Assembly: GCA_025210805.1 (NCBI GenBank)
Contig: JAOAQX010000006.1
Coordinates: 62,001 to 126,000, forward strand
Reading direction: 5' to 3'
Source of the DNA: Flavobacteriales bacterium
Lineage (GTDB): Bacteria > Bacteroidota > Bacteroidia > Flavobacteriales > CAJXXR01
Length of the DNA stretch: 64,000 nucleotides
Below, piece after piece: positions 35,101 to 44,585 of the stretch (its first letter is position 1; each line of letters opens with the position of its first letter). Below the pieces are notes generated by a model. That model saw only the letters and a program-made list of their open reading frames with translations. It did not search any database and was not told the origin of the DNA. The position numbers were made by a program, and so were the translations under genes.

Positions 35101-37092
35101 GGTAAAGAAAAATTTACTCCTTTTGATGGTATCGTACTTACAGACACTTTTCAATTAGCAGAAACTCAAAAAAGTGAAAAGCTTTTTTCGGAAATGTTTC
35201 CTCAGAATTCAGAAAGAGTACAAAAACAAAAAGATGCACCTATACAGGTAATAATGGGGAATCCACCTTACTCAATTGGGCAAAAATCCGCTAATGATAA
35301 TGCTCAAAATCAGGAGTACACCAAATTAAATAGTAGAATAGAAAACACCTATGCAAAAGCTAGTGATGCTGGGTTAAGTAAATCTTTATATGATGCTTAT
35401 ATAAAAGCCTTTAGATGGAGTACAGATAGATTAAGCAAAGAGCATGGTGGGGTTATTGCTTTTGTGAGTAATGGTGCTTGGTTAGATGGAAATAGCACTG
35501 ATGGTTTTAGAAAAACTATAGAAGAAGAATTTAGCTCTATATATGTATTTAATCTAAGAGGAAACCAAAGAACTTCTGGTGAATTAAGTAGAAAAGAAGG
35601 TGGTAAAATATTTGGTAGTGGTAGTAGAACACCTATATCTATTACCTTATTAATTAAACAACCAAACCATTCAGAAAAAGCAACTATTTATTATCATGAT
35701 ATTGGAGATTATTTAAGCCAAAAAGAAAAACTGCAAATTATAGCAGATTTTAAGAGTGTTGATAATTTACCTATAAAAACTTTAAAACCTAATATAGAGG
35801 GAGATTGGATAAACCAAAGAAATACCATCTTTGACACTTTTATTCCTATTGAACCTGAAAAGAAATTCGATACTAAAACTCAATCTTTCTTTAATACTTA
35901 TGCTGTAGGAATATCTACATCAAGAGATTATTGGATTTACAACTTTTCAAGAAAAAGGGTTCTTCACAATATGAAATCTTTGATTGAGTTTTACAACAAT
36001 CAGAGATTTTTATTCCACAATCAAAAAGACAATGAAGTTTCTGATGTAAGAGTTTTTTTAGATAATAATCCTAATAAAATTAGCTGGTCTAGAGCTTTAA
36101 GAAATGATGTAAAGAAAAATAAACCTCATCAATTTAAAGAAAATGTATTAACAACTTCTTTATACAGACCATTTAATAAAATTACACTATACAATGATAG
36201 AAATTTAATAGAAAGTCCAGGTTTAAACAATTCATTTTTTCCTAGTAATCATGATACAAAAAATGTAGTAATTAGTATAACGGGAAAGGGTAGTTTAGGA
36301 TTTTCATTTATAATAACAAATGTAATACCAGATGTTTGCTTATCTAAAATGGGAAATGGTGGTAATCAAACATTTCCATTGTATTACTATGAAAAAAATG
36401 AAAACAAGCAAAACACTTTGTTTGATGCTAATACAGAAGATGAATTCATAAGAAAAGATGGTGTTAGTGATTTTATTTTAAAAAGAGCTATAAAGCAGTA
36501 TGGTAAATCAGTAAGCAAAGAAGATATATTTTATTATGTATATGGTATTTTACACAGTTCTGAGTACAGAGCAACATTTGCCAATGATTTAAAGAAAATG
36601 TTACCAAGAATACCATTAGTCGATAAGCCCAAAGATTTTTGGGCATTTAGTAAAGCAGGTAGATCCTTAGCAGATTTACATCTAAATTACGAAGAAATTA
36701 AAGCTTTTGAAGATGTGAAAATTGTAGGAATGGAATTCAAGTTCTTTAAAGTTGAAAAAATGCGATTTGGGAAGAAAAAAATAGATATTGATGGTAAAAA
36801 GAAAAGTGTTAACGATAAATCAATCATTAATTTCAATAGTAAAATAACCATTACTAATATTCCTGAAAAAGCCTATGAATATAAAGTAAACGGTAAGTCT
36901 GCTATAGAATGGATAATGGAACGTTATCAAGTGAAAACAGACAAAAAATCAGGTATTACAAACAATCCAAATGATTGGGCTGATGAAGTTGGAAATCCTA
37001 AATACATCCTCAACTTATTACTTAGTATAATTAATCTAAGTGTTCAAACCGTTGAAATCGTCGATAATCTTCCAAAATTGAAATTTGATTAA
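32176..37092 (+). CDS. Type ISP restriction-modification enzyme (single polypeptide)
   Basis: 1638 residues, close to the ~1,570 of LlaGI/LlaBIII. Order: Mrr-like nuclease (Asp67 and QCK at 81-83), SF2 translocase with Walker A ACGTGKT (~204) and DEAH (~342), helicase motif VI (QSVGRVMRKAKG, ~595), N6-adenine methyltransferase with motif I DPFTGTGTF (~912) and NPPY (~1029), then a C-terminal target-recognition region (~1150-1638). It methylates host DNA and cleaves unmodified DNA after translocation. It has no in-frame TGA in 1638 codons and a terminator follows at once, so it looks like standard-code cargo. Confidence 0.9.
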   Translation: MKKTFDQTLEEYREISFSERDKGDRFERLMQAYLQTDPTYTSLFQYVWLWNEFPNKDEFGGKDTGIDLVALTYEGDYWAIQCKCYQENSTIDKKSVDSFLSTSSREFKDSHSNTIGFSQRLWISTTNKWGANAQEAIRNQNPPVTRINLTDLQNAPVDWEKLESGITGELARTSKKELYEHQKEALNNTEKHFSKHNRGKLIMACGTGKTFTSLRIAENETKDKGLVLFLVPSIALLGQTLREWSANSKEPINPICICSDSKITRQQANADFGDSSAIDLALPASTDVKNIVRQFQAIDLRKKSGMTVVFSTYQSIEVIAKAQNELSKINPNKSEFDLIICDEAHRTTGVSISKEDSSAFVKVHDNDFIKSKKRLYMTATPRLFSDDSKSKATQNDAILCSMDDESLYGQEMFRIGFGEAVEKGMLTDYKVLILTLNDTDVPASIQRMIANSEEEITADDASKLIGCVNALSKQVLGDEGLIKNSDPEPMKRAVAFCQNISVSKKITNNFNDTTDIYLDDLEQKAKEKMVSVSSNHIDGSMSAPERDELLNWLKSTSADANECRVLTNVRCLSEGVDVPSLDAVLFLSARNSQVDVVQSVGRVMRKAKGKKYGYIIIPVVVPTNVEASKALDNNDRFKVVWSVLNALRAHDDRFNATINKIDLNKKKPNQILVGGASHGKEDFSGDGVNEPAEEYGQMSKQLALQFEELQGVMYAKMVKKVGDRVYWEKWAKDVAIIAENQIARITHLVEEDSQHQKAFNNFLLGLQKNINPSISKDQAIEMLSQHIITKPVFEALFEGYSFVENNAVSKAMQSMMNILENSRIEKDTQALDKFYKSVKKRASGIDNAEGKQKIIIELYDKFFKTAFPKMVEQLGIVYTPVEVVDFIIHSVNDVLKKEFNRTVSDENVHILDPFTGTGTFITRLLQSGLIKQKDLFRKYTKELHANEIVLLAYYIAAVNIENAYHDATEDPNDGIGKEKFTPFDGIVLTDTFQLAETQKSEKLFSEMFPQNSERVQKQKDAPIQVIMGNPPYSIGQKSANDNAQNQEYTKLNSRIENTYAKASDAGLSKSLYDAYIKAFRWSTDRLSKEHGGVIAFVSNGAWLDGNSTDGFRKTIEEEFSSIYVFNLRGNQRTSGELSRKEGGKIFGSGSRTPISITLLIKQPNHSEKATIYYHDIGDYLSQKEKLQIIADFKSVDNLPIKTLKPNIEGDWINQRNTIFDTFIPIEPEKKFDTKTQSFFNTYAVGISTSRDYWIYNFSRKRVLHNMKSLIEFYNNQRFLFHNQKDNEVSDVRVFLDNNPNKISWSRALRNDVKKNKPHQFKENVLTTSLYRPFNKITLYNDRNLIESPGLNNSFFPSNHDTKNVVISITGKGSLGFSFIITNVIPDVCLSKMGNGGNQTFPLYYYEKNENKQNTLFDANTEDEFIRKDGVSDFILKRAIKQYGKSVSKEDIFYYVYGILHSSEYRATFANDLKKMLPRIPLVDKPKDFWAFSKAGRSLADLHLNYEEIKAFEDVKIVGMEFKFFKVEKMRFGKKKIDIDGKKKSVNDKSIINFNSKITITNIPEKAYEYKVNGKSAIEWIMERYQVKTDKKSGITNNPNDWADEVGNPKYILNLLLSIINLSVQTVEIVDNLPKLKFD

Positions 37093-37101
37093 TCTCCAAT
37101 A

Positions 37102-37132
37102 AGCACTACCCAATTGAGTAGTGCTTTTTTTC
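37102..37132 (+). terminator. Terminator of the type ISP gene
   Basis: AGCACTAC-CCAATTGA-GTAGTGCT stem followed by a T run, 10 bp after the stop codon. Confidence 0.85.
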
Positions 37133-37189
37133 TTGAATTTATCAATCACCTATTTAAGGTCTACAAAAGTTTATTTGGAAAATGTCATT

Positions 37190-37513
37190 ATGCTAATTTG
37201 CAAAGAATGTAAGTGAGAAATTCTTGTTATTGAATGAACATGCCAAAATTGTTTAAGAAAATGAGATAACTCTATTGTCCAGAAAGTTAAAAATACTTAT
37301 GCCCAACAATGATATTACAAATGTGATGATTGTAAGCATGAATGAAAAACCAAAAATAAAGCATGAGGGTCTGCAAAAGTTTGGATTCTATGACTTGGAT
37401 TTCGACAGCCTTTAATTCTTTTACTAGCTATAATAATGACAATTATTTATTTTATCAGATATAAAAAATGTTGTGATCGCTGTAAATCAACAAATATTTG
37501 GAAAATCCAGTAA
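37190..37513 (+). CDS. Hidden zinc-ribbon membrane protein with seven in-frame UGA codons
   Basis: In the standard code this stretch looks empty. Read with UGA as an amino acid, it is one frame of 107 codons from ATG 37190 to TAA 37511. TGA codons are at 37214, 37235, 37262, 37310, 37343, 37364 and 37391. The product has a first zinc ribbon (CKEC and CQNC), a second CxxC (KCDDC), one TM helix (~74-89, PLILLLAIIMTIIYFI), and a last CDRC near the end. With glycine at UGA the text is protein-like (CKECKGEI, EGTCQNC, GYYKCDDCKHEG, AGGSAKVWILGLG). Trp is written TGG at codons 65 and 104. The function is unknown; it converges with the coiled-coil gene 9 bp away. Confidence 0.8.
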
Positions 37514-37522
37514 ACATAGAGC

Positions 37523-39505
37523 TTAATAACCAAGTTCATCATGATGCCCTAATTTTCTTTCACGAGAAATATCGTCTAAAATCCATTTTTTTTGTTCGAA
37601 ATATTCTTTACTAAGGAATGATTCTAACTGTTTTACATTGGCTTCAACAATATTTAATCTTTCCTTCTTAACCTCTCCATAAACTTTTATCATTTGCTCC
37701 AAATATTTCAATTTACTTTCATTTTCCTTATGGAACTGAACTTCCTGATTAAGGAGAACCTTATCATTTTGTAAATCTGTCACTTGTTTGGTAATTCGTC
37801 TTAAATTGTCGGTTTGCTTGTGTACCATACCTGCAATTTCTTTTTCTTTTTGAGCATTATAAACAAGTTGTTGGGTTTGTTCTTTTGCCAATACTTCTTG
37901 AGCAACCAACCGTTCTTGCTTGTTTATATGTTGAAGATTTTCTATTTGTTGCTTATGCAATGTTCCTCTATTGGTTTCAATTAATTTTAATAATTGCATC
38001 TTGTTTTCCATAAATTCAATGGTAGCATCATATTTTTCACGGATACTGGTAATTTGTCCTTGTTGTTCATCAAACGCTAATCTCAAACGCTCTTTTTCAA
38101 CTAAATGTAGCGTTTCTTTATTTTCAATACCCTGTTTAAGTGCTTTTTGATTCATTTTTTCATGGTCAATCTGTATTTGAAGACGTTCTTTATCTATAGA
38201 ATGTAAAACAGTTTTGTTTTTGTTCTCTTGGTTAAGTATATCAATAATACCTTTGAATTGTTTAGAATCTATTTGATGTAAGAATTTTACTTGATGTAAT
38301 TCTTGTTCAAGTTTATCCTTATCCATTTTATTTTGAAGTTCTAATTCATTTTTGTCTATTTTATACTGCATTTCCAGCTCTTTCTTTTCTGTTTTATGCA
38401 ATATTTCTTTATTTTGATGAAGCTTATTTTGAACCTCTAAATAGATTTCAGATTTTTTATTCTCAATTTCTTGAGCTTGTTGTTTGAGTAGGATAGACTG
38501 CTTTTCTTTCTCAAGTTTTTCTTGATTAGATTTTAGCTCCTCTTTTTCTTTGTTAATTTTATCTCTTTCCCTTCTTAAAAGAAATTTATCCTTGGTTGCT
38601 TCTTTACTATTTACAGATATATCAAACGGTAATTCATTGAGTACATAATTTGCCCCTAATCGCTCTAATTCTTCAGCAATTCGTTCTGCATTTTCTTGCT
38701 CTAACTCATTTTTTCTCCTTTTAATCTGTCTATCCGCTAAATTCTTTTTTCGAGTCAATTCACTTTTAGTATTTTTCACTAAAAGATCCAATTCTCTTTT
38801 TACTATATCCTCTTGGTCTTTTCGTTCCTTCTTAGCTCGATAATCTAAAGAACGTGTTTTAGATATTACTTTACTTTTAATTGCTTCAACTTCTTCTAAA
38901 TGCTCTTTTTCTAACCTATTAAGTTCCTTTTTGTGGATTCGATTTAGTTTGGCAATTTCTTTAGAGTTTTTATCTATCAATAATCCTACTTCCATATTGT
39001 TACCAAGTATTAGTTCATCTTTTTCAGTTAAAAATTTAGTTTTTAAATTTCTTATGGTCGATAAACTACGTTGATACTTCTTTTCTAAATCTTCTAGTGC
39101 TTTACTTTCTAAAAGAGTATTTTTTTCCTTTATGCTTTTTTCTAAATTCTGAATAGTTTTTTGGTATTCTTCATTTTCTGTGTTTGATGTAAGAAGCTTT
39201 AAATCCAAATTTCGTACAGCTTGTTCATTTTGGGTACTTATATCTTTCAATTTCCGATATTCCTGTTCCTTGTCTTGTAAGCTATTCCTTAACTCCTCAG
39301 TTTTCTCAGATATATTTTGTTCATGTTTCTTTTCCATGATTTTTATACGTCTTTTCAACTTTTTATTATCTATACTGTACGAATTAATCTCATTAATCAA
39401 ATCTTCATTTTCAAGTGCCAAATTATTGTTCTTCTCTTTCAATAAAAATTGCTTTATGACTAAAATAATGAGTAGTAGATAAACGATAATGTTAAAATAA
39501 ATCAT
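37523..39505 (-). CDS. Membrane-anchored long coiled-coil protein
   Basis: 660 residues: an N-terminal TM helix (MIYFNIIVYLLLIILVIKQF) followed by nearly continuous coiled coil to residue ~640, rich in Glu, Lys and Gln. Near-periodic segments such as LHKTEKKELEMQYKIDKNEL recur. There are very few glycines, so the absence of in-frame TGA says little about its code. Its start is only 15 bp from the divergent TraD-like ATPase start, which hints at a joint role at the membrane, for example as a transfer or partition scaffold. No family is assigned. Confidence 0.65.
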   Translation of the reverse strand: MIYFNIIVYLLLIILVIKQFLLKEKNNNLALENEDLINEINSYSIDNKKLKRRIKIMEKKHEQNISEKTEELRNSLQDKEQEYRKLKDISTQNEQAVRNLDLKLLTSNTENEEYQKTIQNLEKSIKEKNTLLESKALEDLEKKYQRSLSTIRNLKTKFLTEKDELILGNNMEVGLLIDKNSKEIAKLNRIHKKELNRLEKEHLEEVEAIKSKVISKTRSLDYRAKKERKDQEDIVKRELDLLVKNTKSELTRKKNLADRQIKRRKNELEQENAERIAEELERLGANYVLNELPFDISVNSKEATKDKFLLRRERDKINKEKEELKSNQEKLEKEKQSILLKQQAQEIENKKSEIYLEVQNKLHQNKEILHKTEKKELEMQYKIDKNELELQNKMDKDKLEQELHQVKFLHQIDSKQFKGIIDILNQENKNKTVLHSIDKERLQIQIDHEKMNQKALKQGIENKETLHLVEKERLRLAFDEQQGQITSIREKYDATIEFMENKMQLLKLIETNRGTLHKQQIENLQHINKQERLVAQEVLAKEQTQQLVYNAQKEKEIAGMVHKQTDNLRRITKQVTDLQNDKVLLNQEVQFHKENESKLKYLEQMIKVYGEVKKERLNIVEANVKQLESFLSKEYFEQKKWILDDISRERKLGHHDELGY

Positions 39506-39520
39506 GCTATATTTGGTAAT

Positions 39521-41146
39521 ATGTTAGTTGAATTCAATCCATACAAAGTAATCTCCCAAAAAGACTTATCTGAAATTGTGGGAAATAGCCCTATAAAATT
39601 AGGGAAAATTGTTAAATTAAGTAACGAAAAATTTAATTGGGTTTTACAATCTTGGGTAAAACAGATAGAAGTCTTTTTATCTAAATCCGAAAAAATCCCT
39701 GAATTATATTATGAGCTATTACAACAACGGTTTATAACTTTTGAAGAATATACACAGTTATTTTCTTCAATAGACGTTGAGGATTATGCTTATTTTCCTC
39801 CATATAGATGTTTTAATATAAAAGACAAAACTGAACTTTCTATTTTCACATCCAATAAGCAACCAACCTTTGAAAGTTTCTTACAAACATTTTCTAAAGA
39901 AATTAAAAACAATAATCTAAATGGGTTAGATATTCTACTAAGCGATATTGATGCAACATTAAAGAAAGAAAACCTTAATAGGCATAGTTATATTGTAGGG
40001 AAAACTGGTAGTGGAAAATCGGAACTATTGAAGCTTTTGTTTACCAATATCACAAGAAAATCAGAAGACTGTTTAATCTTGGTTGACCCTCATGGAGATT
40101 TAGCAAAGCAATTTGCACAAGTTGTACAAGACGAACAACCGCAAAGACTCCTCTACTTCGATCCGTTCTTACATTCAAAAGAAGAGAAATATCCAATTAT
40201 CAATCCTTTGTTTAGCGAAGGAAAAAGTGAACAAGAAATAGACTTATTGGCTCAAAACTTAACAGCCGTATTTGAAGAACTTCTTCCGAATGAATTAAGT
40301 ACAAATATGAAAGCCGTTTTAGAGCCTTGTATTTCTGTTTTATTGAAGCAAGGAAATTGTTCCTTATCAGATTTACAACAATTGATAAAAGGAGATAAAA
40401 AACTATTGAGCGAAGCCAAAAAAAATGCAAAGCATCATAGGTTGTTTTTTGAGAATTTCAATGATGGTTTGTACACTCAAACCAAAAGTGCCATTTTCAC
40501 AAAGATACAATCGCTCTTAAATTCACGAGTTTTCTATAATTGTGTAACAGGCACAAATACGATTAATCTTTCTCAAGCTATTAAAGAAAAGAAAATTATC
40601 ATTTTCAATTTGAATAAAGGTCTATTTGGAGAAGAACACGCTCAAGCTTTCGGGAAATTACTTATTTCACAAATCAAAAATTTTGCACTCAAGCAAAATG
40701 AAAAAGAAAGAAAACAAATATACTTAGCCGTAGATGAATGCCACAATTTTATTTCTAAAAGTATGGAAACCATACTTACAGAAGCAAGAAAGTATCGTTT
40801 AAGCCTTATTTTATCTAACCAAATGAGCAAACAGCTTGGTGGCATAGAAGAAACAACACTTAGTAACGTTGGGGCATTTTTTGTTGGAAACTCGAACAGT
40901 AAAGAAACCCTACAAAAAATCAGTAGTATTTCTGATATTCCTATGATGGATTTAAAAGCTACACCTAATTATCATTTTTGGTTTAACTCCAATAATCAAT
41001 CCTTCCAATTTAAAGTTTCGGATGAATTGTTGGATGTACCAAATAATTTTGAAACCATCAAAACTGCTTCATTGTCTTATTATGGTAAGCATGAAGAAGA
41101 AAACAATGATGCTCAAAAGAAAGAAAAGCCGAAGTTTGGACTTTAG
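39521..41146 (+). CDS. TraD/VirD4-like DNA transfer ATPase, copy 1 (standard code)
   Basis: 541 residues. P-loop VGKTGSGKSELL (~165), LVDPHGDLA as in VirD4/TraG-type proteins, Walker B YLAVDECHNFIS (~405), then LTEARKYRLSLILSNQ and VGNSNSKETLQ. It would couple DNA to export or move DNA at the membrane. No in-frame TGA occurs. At matched positions its glycines (KQGNCSL, FVGNSN) correspond to UGA codons in the second ATPase at 47826-49130. The last 321 bp are duplicated at 45812-46132. Confidence 0.82.
   Translation: MLVEFNPYKVISQKDLSEIVGNSPIKLGKIVKLSNEKFNWVLQSWVKQIEVFLSKSEKIPELYYELLQQRFITFEEYTQLFSSIDVEDYAYFPPYRCFNIKDKTELSIFTSNKQPTFESFLQTFSKEIKNNNLNGLDILLSDIDATLKKENLNRHSYIVGKTGSGKSELLKLLFTNITRKSEDCLILVDPHGDLAKQFAQVVQDEQPQRLLYFDPFLHSKEEKYPIINPLFSEGKSEQEIDLLAQNLTAVFEELLPNELSTNMKAVLEPCISVLLKQGNCSLSDLQQLIKGDKKLLSEAKKNAKHHRLFFENFNDGLYTQTKSAIFTKIQSLLNSRVFYNCVTGTNTINLSQAIKEKKIIIFNLNKGLFGEEHAQAFGKLLISQIKNFALKQNEKERKQIYLAVDECHNFISKSMETILTEARKYRLSLILSNQMSKQLGGIEETTLSNVGAFFVGNSNSKETLQKISSISDIPMMDLKATPNYHFWFNSNNQSFQFKVSDELLDVPNNFETIKTASLSYYGKHEEENNDAQKKEKPKFGL
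40826..41146 (+). repeat. 321-bp direct repeat, copy 1 (3' end of ATPase gene)
   Basis: Starts at AGCAAACAGCTTGG and runs to the stop codon. It is nearly identical to 45812-46132. The two copies flank the 4.7-kb kinase/LytTR module. Confidence 0.9.
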
Positions 41147-41259
41147 ATAATTTCCTATGGTCGTTTACTTGATTCAAGTATGTTTTTAATAACTCTTAAT
41201 ATATTGATGAAAGATAATGTATGATTTCCTTTAAATTGCAATTTAAAGAAATCGATAAC

Positions 41260-43281
41260 ATGAAATACTTGTTCCTAATTATTAGTCTTTTATATGGCTA
41301 TATTGCTTTTTCTCAAAATACCGAGATAGATAGCCTAAAAAATGAATTATCTAAAACCAATATCGATTCTGTAAAAATCAAACTCAACAACCGAATAGGG
41401 AAAACACTGTTATCTAATGATTTTTTAGAAGCAAGAAAATACTACCTCAAAAGCCTTGATCTTGATGGTGAAAATATTGAAAGTCATCAAAACCTTGCTT
41501 TAACTTACTACTTAGAGGGAAACAAAGATAAGTTCAAAAGCATTTATGTATATCTTTTACAAAATGTACTCGATACGCTAAATACCAACCATTTTAAGTC
41601 CATAGGTAGTATTAATCATAATTTAGGAATCTATTACTATCAGGCTGGCGTTATGGATAGTAGTTTGGCACACTATAAAAAAGCAATAGCCTATAATGAA
41701 AAAATCAATAATACAGCAACATTATTAAAATCATACGCTGCAATTGCTGGACCATTGAGACGACTGGGAGATTACGAAACCTGTAATGATTACTTGTTCA
41801 AAGGAATAGAATTGCTAAAAGATGATAAAGAAAATGAAACATTAGGAGTGTTGTATTCAAATTTGGCTATTAGTTTTGAAGAAGTAAAAGACTTTGAAAA
41901 AGCAGAACAGTATTACTTACAAGGACTGAATATTGTAGAACAATTTGGAGACAAAAGAACCTACTTTCAAACTGCAACCAATGTGACTGATTTCTATATC
42001 CAATCCAACCAAATAGAAAAGGCTGATGCATTCAATCAGAAACTTTTAGACAGAACCGATATCTTCATCCATTCTTTACCCTTTGTGTATTCTCAAACAG
42101 CCAATATTAATAAAAGAAAAGGACGCTATACAAAAGCTATTAAGTATGCAAACAAAGCTATCGAGTTGGAGAAAGAAAACGAAAATGATAGAGGCATAGC
42201 TATAAACTATATGATTTTAGGAGATGTATATGTTGCTACTAAAAATAACGTTCAAGCAAAAACCTATTATGAAAAAGCATACCACATTTTCCAATTGTCT
42301 AAAGATGTATTTTCAGAAGCAGATGTCGTAGAAAAACTGTTGAGAATAGCACTTACTAACAAAGAAAAGGACGAACTACTATTTGAAAAATATAAAACCC
42401 TACAGGATTCTATCAACAAATCAGAATACTTAACGAAAATTAGCGATGCTGAAACCAAATACCAAACAGCTCAAAAAGAAAACGATATCCAACAATTAAC
42501 AATAGAAAACCAAAAATCAGAATTAAACATCCAAAAACAACGACATTATACCTATTCGGCAATAGGTGGTTTAATCATAGTGGCATTAGGTAGTTTATTC
42601 CTCCTCTATCGAAAAAAACAAAAGGAGAAAATAGATAAAATAAAACATCAACAAGAAATAGATTCTTTTAAAAGAGGTATTACCAAAATGGAACTTTCCA
42701 ATATTATTGGACAACTAGAACCACATGAAATAAAAAATATTTTAAGTGGAATAAGTACTGATATCCAAGACAAAGAACCGAAAACATACAACAATCTAAT
42801 AAAGCTTTTACAGATTACACAGAGTTCATTGGATAACGACAAAGCAACTGAAAATATTAAAGTTCAACTGGAACAAGCAAAGAATTTGCTAACATTAAAA
42901 CAGCAAAATCTGTTTGAGCCATTAACTTTTAGAATAGATAATCATGTAGATGGGAAAATACCTTTACCCAAATTGTTACTTTTAAATATGGTTCAAAATG
43001 CCATAAAACATGGTATAAAAGGGAAAAAAGATGGAGGAGATATTTGTATAAGCTTGTTTGAAGAAAATAATACTATAAACGTGCAAATTAAAGATACAGG
43101 AAAAGGATTTGTAAATTCATCTAATAATGATACTGGAATAGGTATCTCTGCTTATCAAAAATTGTTTACTCAATTAAACGCACACAACTCAAAAAAAGCG
43201 ATATTTGAAGTAAAGAGTGAAAAAGAAAAAGGAACAAAAGTGAGCATACAAATTCCTAAAAATTACAATTATGAGATATAA
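41260..43281 (+). CDS. TPR sensor histidine kinase, LytS/YehU type
   Basis: 673 residues from the ATG at 41260, chosen because it exposes a signal peptide (MKYLFLIISLLYGYIAFS); an upstream ATG at 41221 gives a charged extension. TPR repeats at ~45-360, coiled coil, TM (~432-452), then a His_kinase-like region in which LEPHEIKNIL replaces the usual NPHFLFN, and HATPase motifs NMVQNAIKHG and DTGKGF. It overlaps the LytTR regulator by 11 bp. No in-frame TGA. Confidence 0.85.
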   Translation: MKYLFLIISLLYGYIAFSQNTEIDSLKNELSKTNIDSVKIKLNNRIGKTLLSNDFLEARKYYLKSLDLDGENIESHQNLALTYYLEGNKDKFKSIYVYLLQNVLDTLNTNHFKSIGSINHNLGIYYYQAGVMDSSLAHYKKAIAYNEKINNTATLLKSYAAIAGPLRRLGDYETCNDYLFKGIELLKDDKENETLGVLYSNLAISFEEVKDFEKAEQYYLQGLNIVEQFGDKRTYFQTATNVTDFYIQSNQIEKADAFNQKLLDRTDIFIHSLPFVYSQTANINKRKGRYTKAIKYANKAIELEKENENDRGIAINYMILGDVYVATKNNVQAKTYYEKAYHIFQLSKDVFSEADVVEKLLRIALTNKEKDELLFEKYKTLQDSINKSEYLTKISDAETKYQTAQKENDIQQLTIENQKSELNIQKQRHYTYSAIGGLIIVALGSLFLLYRKKQKEKIDKIKHQQEIDSFKRGITKMELSNIIGQLEPHEIKNILSGISTDIQDKEPKTYNNLIKLLQITQSSLDNDKATENIKVQLEQAKNLLTLKQQNLFEPLTFRIDNHVDGKIPLPKLLLLNMVQNAIKHGIKGKKDGGDICISLFEENNTINVQIKDTGKGFVNSSNNDTGIGISAYQKLFTQLNAHNSKKAIFEVKSEKEKGTKVSIQIPKNYNYEI

Positions 43282-43975
43282 TTATGTGATTATTGAAGAT
43301 GAAAAAGGGGCATTTAAAAATCTACAAAATGCTTTGAAGAAGCACAATAATTATTGTTTTGTTGGACACTCTACGAATATTGAAGACGGTATTTCTTGTA
43401 TCATTGAAAAGAAACCACACCTTCTTTTTTTAGATATAGAATTAGCAGAAGAAAATAGTTTTGATTTAGTTACTGAATTACGAAAGCTATACCATCAATT
43501 ACCACCTATTATAGTTACTACAGCACACAGTAACTATGCTATAGATGCCGTTAATAATGATGTTTTGTATTTTATACAAAAGCCAATAAATGCCTTAGAA
43601 CTACAGAAAGCTTTATCACGATTTGAGCAAAAGCACCTTGAAACTAGTAAACAATTAAAAATCAAAACCAGTCCTGATACTCATTTCTTAGATTATGATA
43701 AAATAGCCTATATAGAAGCATCTGATAATTATTCTAATTTTATAAAAAACGATGGTACAAGTTTGTTGAGTTCCAAAAACTTGGGATTTTATGAGCCATT
43801 ACTACCCACTAATTTTGTTAAAATTCACAGAAAATTTATTATCAATATCAATTACTTGCTTAGATATGTGCCACGAAATAATGAAGTTGTTTTAGAGGTT
43901 AATTCTATAGAAAAACCGCTTAAAATAGGTAAAACACACCTCAAAAAAATAGCTATTTTGGCAAATGAAGGGTAG
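43271..43975 (+). CDS. LytTR-family response regulator
   Basis: 234 residues: receiver with Asp55 (LLFLDIELAEE), TTAHSNYA and the conserved Lys (FIQKPI), then a LytTR DNA-binding domain (IAYIEASDNYSNFI, FVKIHRKFIIN). It is coupled to the TPR kinase. Targets are unknown; the TonB-like and outer genes downstream are candidates. Confidence 0.88.
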   Translation: MRYNYVIIEDEKGAFKNLQNALKKHNNYCFVGHSTNIEDGISCIIEKKPHLLFLDIELAEENSFDLVTELRKLYHQLPPIIVTTAHSNYAIDAVNNDVLYFIQKPINALELQKALSRFEQKHLETSKQLKIKTSPDTHFLDYDKIAYIEASDNYSNFIKNDGTSLLSSKNLGFYEPLLPTNFVKIHRKFIININYLLRYVPRNNEVVLEVNSIEKPLKIGKTHLKKIAILANEG

Positions 43976-44127
43976 TATTTATATCTCTTTTTAGAACTTA
44001 TGATTTCCCTTCACACTAATTCTTCTTACCTTCAATAAACGATTCTTACCTTTCACGAATACCTACTAAATAGGTGCATAAACATTTTGATATAACCTTT
44101 AATTTTGAATGGATTTAAAGAGTTCGT

Positions 44128-44553
44128 ATGATGAGGAAAGCTTATGTAATTTCAGTGAGTATTATAACTTGTTTATTTTCATTAAAAGTTCAAGCTCAGG
44201 AGAAAGTTATTCCTTTTTCCGTTATTGAAGAGAAACCTTATGTTTCCCAATGTAAAAATGCAAGTGATAGAGATAAATGTTTTAATCAATTCATTATGTC
44301 ACATGTTAGGGAAAATATTATTTACCCAAAAAAGGCAATAGATTTAAAGCTTCAAGAGAGGATTATAATCCAGTTTGAAATAAGTAAATATGGATATGTT
44401 GAGAATATAAAAGTGCTAAGAGGTAATCACGGTGTTTTAAAAGAAGAAGCTATACGTATTGTCTCCTTATTACCAAAGATGATACCAGGAAAACAAAGAA
44501 ATGTTCCTGTTCGAATAAACTACTCTCTTCCAATTACCTTTAAATTAAAATAA
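44128..44553 (+). CDS. TonB C-terminal domain-like exported protein
   Basis: 141 residues with an N-terminal signal peptide ending VQAQ. The C-terminal ~85 residues have the TonB fold signature: YPKKAIDLKLQERIIIQFEI, YGYVENIKVLRGNHGVLKEE, then LPKMIPGKQRNVPVRINYSL. It lacks a TM anchor and a proline-rich linker, so it is a periplasmic TonB_C protein rather than a full energy transducer. It belongs to the inserted kinase module. Confidence 0.75.
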   Translation: MMRKAYVISVSIITCLFSLKVQAQEKVIPFSVIEEKPYVSQCKNASDRDKCFNQFIMSHVRENIIYPKKAIDLKLQERIIIQFEISKYGYVENIKVLRGNHGVLKEEAIRIVSLLPKMIPGKQRNVPVRINYSLPITFKLK

Positions 44554-44585
44554 CCTATTGTTTTTCCATATTTAAGAAAAAAACC

